The notes under the pieces are model-generated. The model saw only the letters and a program-made list of their open reading frames with translations. It ran no database searches and was not told the DNA's origin. Shown here piece by piece: positions 4,928-6,290 of a stretch of DNA of 6,290 bases (position 1 is the first letter of the stretch; each line of letters starts with the position of its first letter). This stretch comes from an uncultured Dialister sp. (GTDB lineage Bacteria > Bacillota > Negativicutes > Veillonellales > Dialisteraceae): assembly GCA_900543165.1 (NCBI GenBank), contig UQQQ01000080.1, forward strand, positions 1-6,290, in the 5' to 3' direction. The position numbers and the translations under genes were made by a program.

Positions 4928-6103
4928 ATGCTTCATCTGGCTTTTCTTTCATTCATCCGCCGTCCGCTCACACGGCTGATCCTACTCTTTCTGATCGCAC
5001 TCGCCTGTGCGCTGCCTGTATTTCTGTTGCAGATGGCGGGCGGGCTCTATGATGGCATCAATCGTGCGGTCTCTCCGTTTCCGATCCTTGCCGGAGCGAA
5101 GGGCTCCTCGTACCAGCTGGTGCTGAATACGGTATTCCTTCGGGACAAGCCGATCGGAAATATCACCCATGACGATGTGGAGAAGCTCGCTTCCGATCCG
5201 CACACGGAGGCGGTGTATCCGCTCGCCTTCGGGGATAATTACCGGGGCTTTCGCATCGCCGGGACGAACGCAGATATTTTTGATTTTCGCCCGGATAAGA
5301 AGAAGGGCCCATGGCTTTCCATCGCTGAAGGACGATGCTTTGCGGAGGAAGGGGATGTCGTCATCGGGAGCGAGACGGCGCGTCTCACCGGACTTCGCAT
5401 AGGGGATACCTTCCACTCGGTGCATGGAGCAAGCGCGAAAGGAAGAGCGCATAATCATACCTTGAAGGTGGTCGGGATCCTTGCTCCTGTGAAGGGGCCG
5501 TATGACACGGCGATTCTGACGGATATCAGAGACGTGTGGGAAGCGCATGGCACGGCCGCCGAGGCGCAAAAGGAAGTGACGGCGCTTCTCGTCGTACCGA
5601 AAGGCTACAAGGAAGCGATGCAGCTTCTTTCTTTGTACCAGCGGCAGAAGGATGTGCAGATGCTCTTCCCGTCGCAGACCATCATCTCTCTCTATGCGAT
5701 GGTGGGGCAGACGAAGGATTTCTGGGGAGTCTTGACTGCCTGTCTTCTGGCGGTCTCCATCCTCATCACACTTTTGGCGATGTACTGGAGCACGCTCGGC
5801 CGGCTCTCGGAGCTTGCGCTCCTGCGCGCACTGGGGGTAGGGAAGGGGGACATTCGCCGGCTGCTGCTCTCGGAAGCGGCGATACTCCTTCTCGCCGGTT
5901 CCTTCACTGGCTGGCTTCTTGGTTATGGCGGAGGCGTCCTTACTGTGAAGCTCATCGCGTCTCACGCGGCGGTCGTGATGGAAACAGCACCTGACACAAG
6001 AGGACTTCTCATCATTCCGTTCATGACCGTGGTCGGCACGCTTGCGGCGCTGATCCCCGCATGGCTCATCCAGAGGAAGGATGTGGCGGGGAACTTAGGG
6101 TGA
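4928..6103 (+). CDS. ABC transporter permease, MacB/FtsX/LolE-type, zinc-cluster-like
   Basis: This 391-residue membrane subunit partners the ATPase at 3854. ATG 4928 is preferred over in-frame ATG 4919 because AAAGGAG (4911-4917) lies 10 nt from the former and only 1 nt from the latter. The topology is the type VII plan: TM1 about 15-35, a large extracytoplasmic domain about 36-262, then TM2 about 265-287, TM3 about 312-336 and TM4 about 358-381. The segment LSELALLRALGVGKGDIRRL (about 293-312) is the typical FtsX coupling region. The ILAGAKGSSYQLVLNTVF (53-70) and KVVGILAPVKGPYDTAIL (180-197) segments resemble the LolE-like permeases of the Pseudomonas PA4065 and Vibrio Zrg zinc-responsive clusters. 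True LolE is less likely. H163, H166, H175 and H177 cluster just before KVVGIL. Whether it moves metal, lipid or protein is unknown. Confidence 0.88.
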   Translation: MLHLAFLSFIRRPLTRLILLFLIALACALPVFLLQMAGGLYDGINRAVSPFPILAGAKGSSYQLVLNTVFLRDKPIGNITHDDVEKLASDPHTEAVYPLAFGDNYRGFRIAGTNADIFDFRPDKKKGPWLSIAEGRCFAEEGDVVIGSETARLTGLRIGDTFHSVHGASAKGRAHNHTLKVVGILAPVKGPYDTAILTDIRDVWEAHGTAAEAQKEVTALLVVPKGYKEAMQLLSLYQRQKDVQMLFPSQTIISLYAMVGQTKDFWGVLTACLLAVSILITLLAMYWSTLGRLSELALLRALGVGKGDIRRLLLSEAAILLLAGSFTGWLLGYGGGVLTVKLIASHAAVVMETAPDTRGLLIIPFMTVVGTLAALIPAWLIQRKDVAGNLG

Positions 6104-6172
6104 CTAGTGACTGGTGACTAGGGACTAAGGTAGTAAGAAATTAAGAGACTAAGAGACTGGGAGACTAAGAGA
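6102..6172. repeat. Degenerate GACTGG/GACTAG tract 3
   Basis: This is the longest of the three tracts and overlaps the permease stop. Units are GACTAGT, GACTGGT, GACTAGG, GACTAAG and then AGAGACTA / GGGAGACTA, with a 7- to 8-nt period. No frame in it is protein-like. Confidence 0.65.
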
Positions 6173-6181
6173 CATCAGAAT

Positions 6182-6230
6182 CCCGCACTGTCATTTCGAG
6201 CGAAGTCGAGAAATCTTTGTCATTCGCGGG
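6182..6230. repeat. Palindromic REP-like element
   Basis: An outer inverted repeat CCCGC (6182-6186) / GCGGG (6226-6230) encloses a stem of ATTTCGA (6193-6199) with TCGAGAAAT (6206-6214), one or two bases bulged, loop GCGAAG. The core TCATTTCGAGCGAAG is one I recognise as a recurrent intergenic palindrome in several anaerobic gut bacteria. No ORF is present. Confidence 0.6.
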
Positions 6231-6259
6231 CAGCCGTTTCCCGAGAGTGTAGAATGGTT

Positions 6260-6290
6260 TGTGTAAATAAGATTTTCTTGAGTTTACACA
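6260..6290. repeat. Inverted repeat at window end, possible IS end
   Basis: TGTGTAAA (6260-6267) and TTTACACA (6283-6290) are perfect inverted repeats, with AAG/CTT (6269-6271/6277-6279) nested inside. TTTACACA-type termini occur in IS256-family elements, so this may be the edge of an insertion sequence continuing past the window. The window stops at the repeat, so neither a transposase nor a target duplication can be seen. A simple hairpin is the alternative. Confidence 0.4.

Noticed and set aside
4530..4936. Frames on both strands across the palindromic modules.
   Set aside because: The translations only reflect the repeats (for example GEG, PSP, PRGRG strings). The DNA is palindromic, not coding.
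4982..5965. 327-residue - strand frame.
   Set aside because: Antisense to the permease, very rich in Arg/His/Glu, with no domain pattern.
3854..6103. Calling the ABC pair MacAB, LolDE or FtsEX proper.
   Set aside because: No MacA-like adaptor or LolC partner is present, and the permease segments fit the zinc-cluster branch better. FtsX is shorter and lacks this large extracytoplasmic domain.

Overview
The window reads as a chromosomal stretch of a diderm Firmicute. The closest fit is a Negativicute of the Dialister/Allisonella/Megasphaera kind. This is inferred from three things: Sec-exported zinc-type alkaline phosphatase, a LolDE-type ABC transporter, and spacers full of small palindromes and degenerate GACTGG/GACTAG tracts of a sort I associate with that group. 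No rRNA or other taxonomic marker is present, so the assignment is tentative. All four genes I support lie on the + strand.

Positions 1-1320 hold no gene I can defend. They contain two copies of a ~130-bp intergenic repeat (about 55-180 and 993-1127). Between the copies are an intrinsic terminator (184-214), a consensus -10 box (259-264), about 600 bp of hairpin-rich DNA without a credible ORF, and an 11-bp terminator-like hairpin (889-917). This could be an orphan structured-RNA unit or decayed DNA.

Positions 1321-3165 encode an exported PhoA-family alkaline phosphatase with the full E. coli-type metal and catalytic residue set. It has an extra N-terminal beta-rich domain and a large insertion with an EF-hand-like loop. 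A small exported protein with a CPFC motif follows after 55 nt (3221-3712), then a clear intrinsic terminator (3742-3774). An ABC ATPase (3854-4495) and a MacB/FtsX/LolE-type permease (4928-6103) come next. They are separated by about 430 bp of GACTGG tract, paired palindromes and another terminator-like hairpin. The window ends in more repeats and an inverted repeat that may be the edge of an insertion sequence.

The small exported protein, ATPase and permease together resemble the zinc-responsive transporter cluster known from Pseudomonas (PA4063-PA4066) and Vibrio (Zrg). That cluster combines a DUF3299-type periplasmic protein with a LolDE-like ABC pair. My working reading is that a Zn-dependent phosphatase is encoded next to a candidate metal-handling ABC system that has been broken up by repeat insertions. 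The motifs are seen directly. The zinc link is inferred from recalled family resemblance and context.
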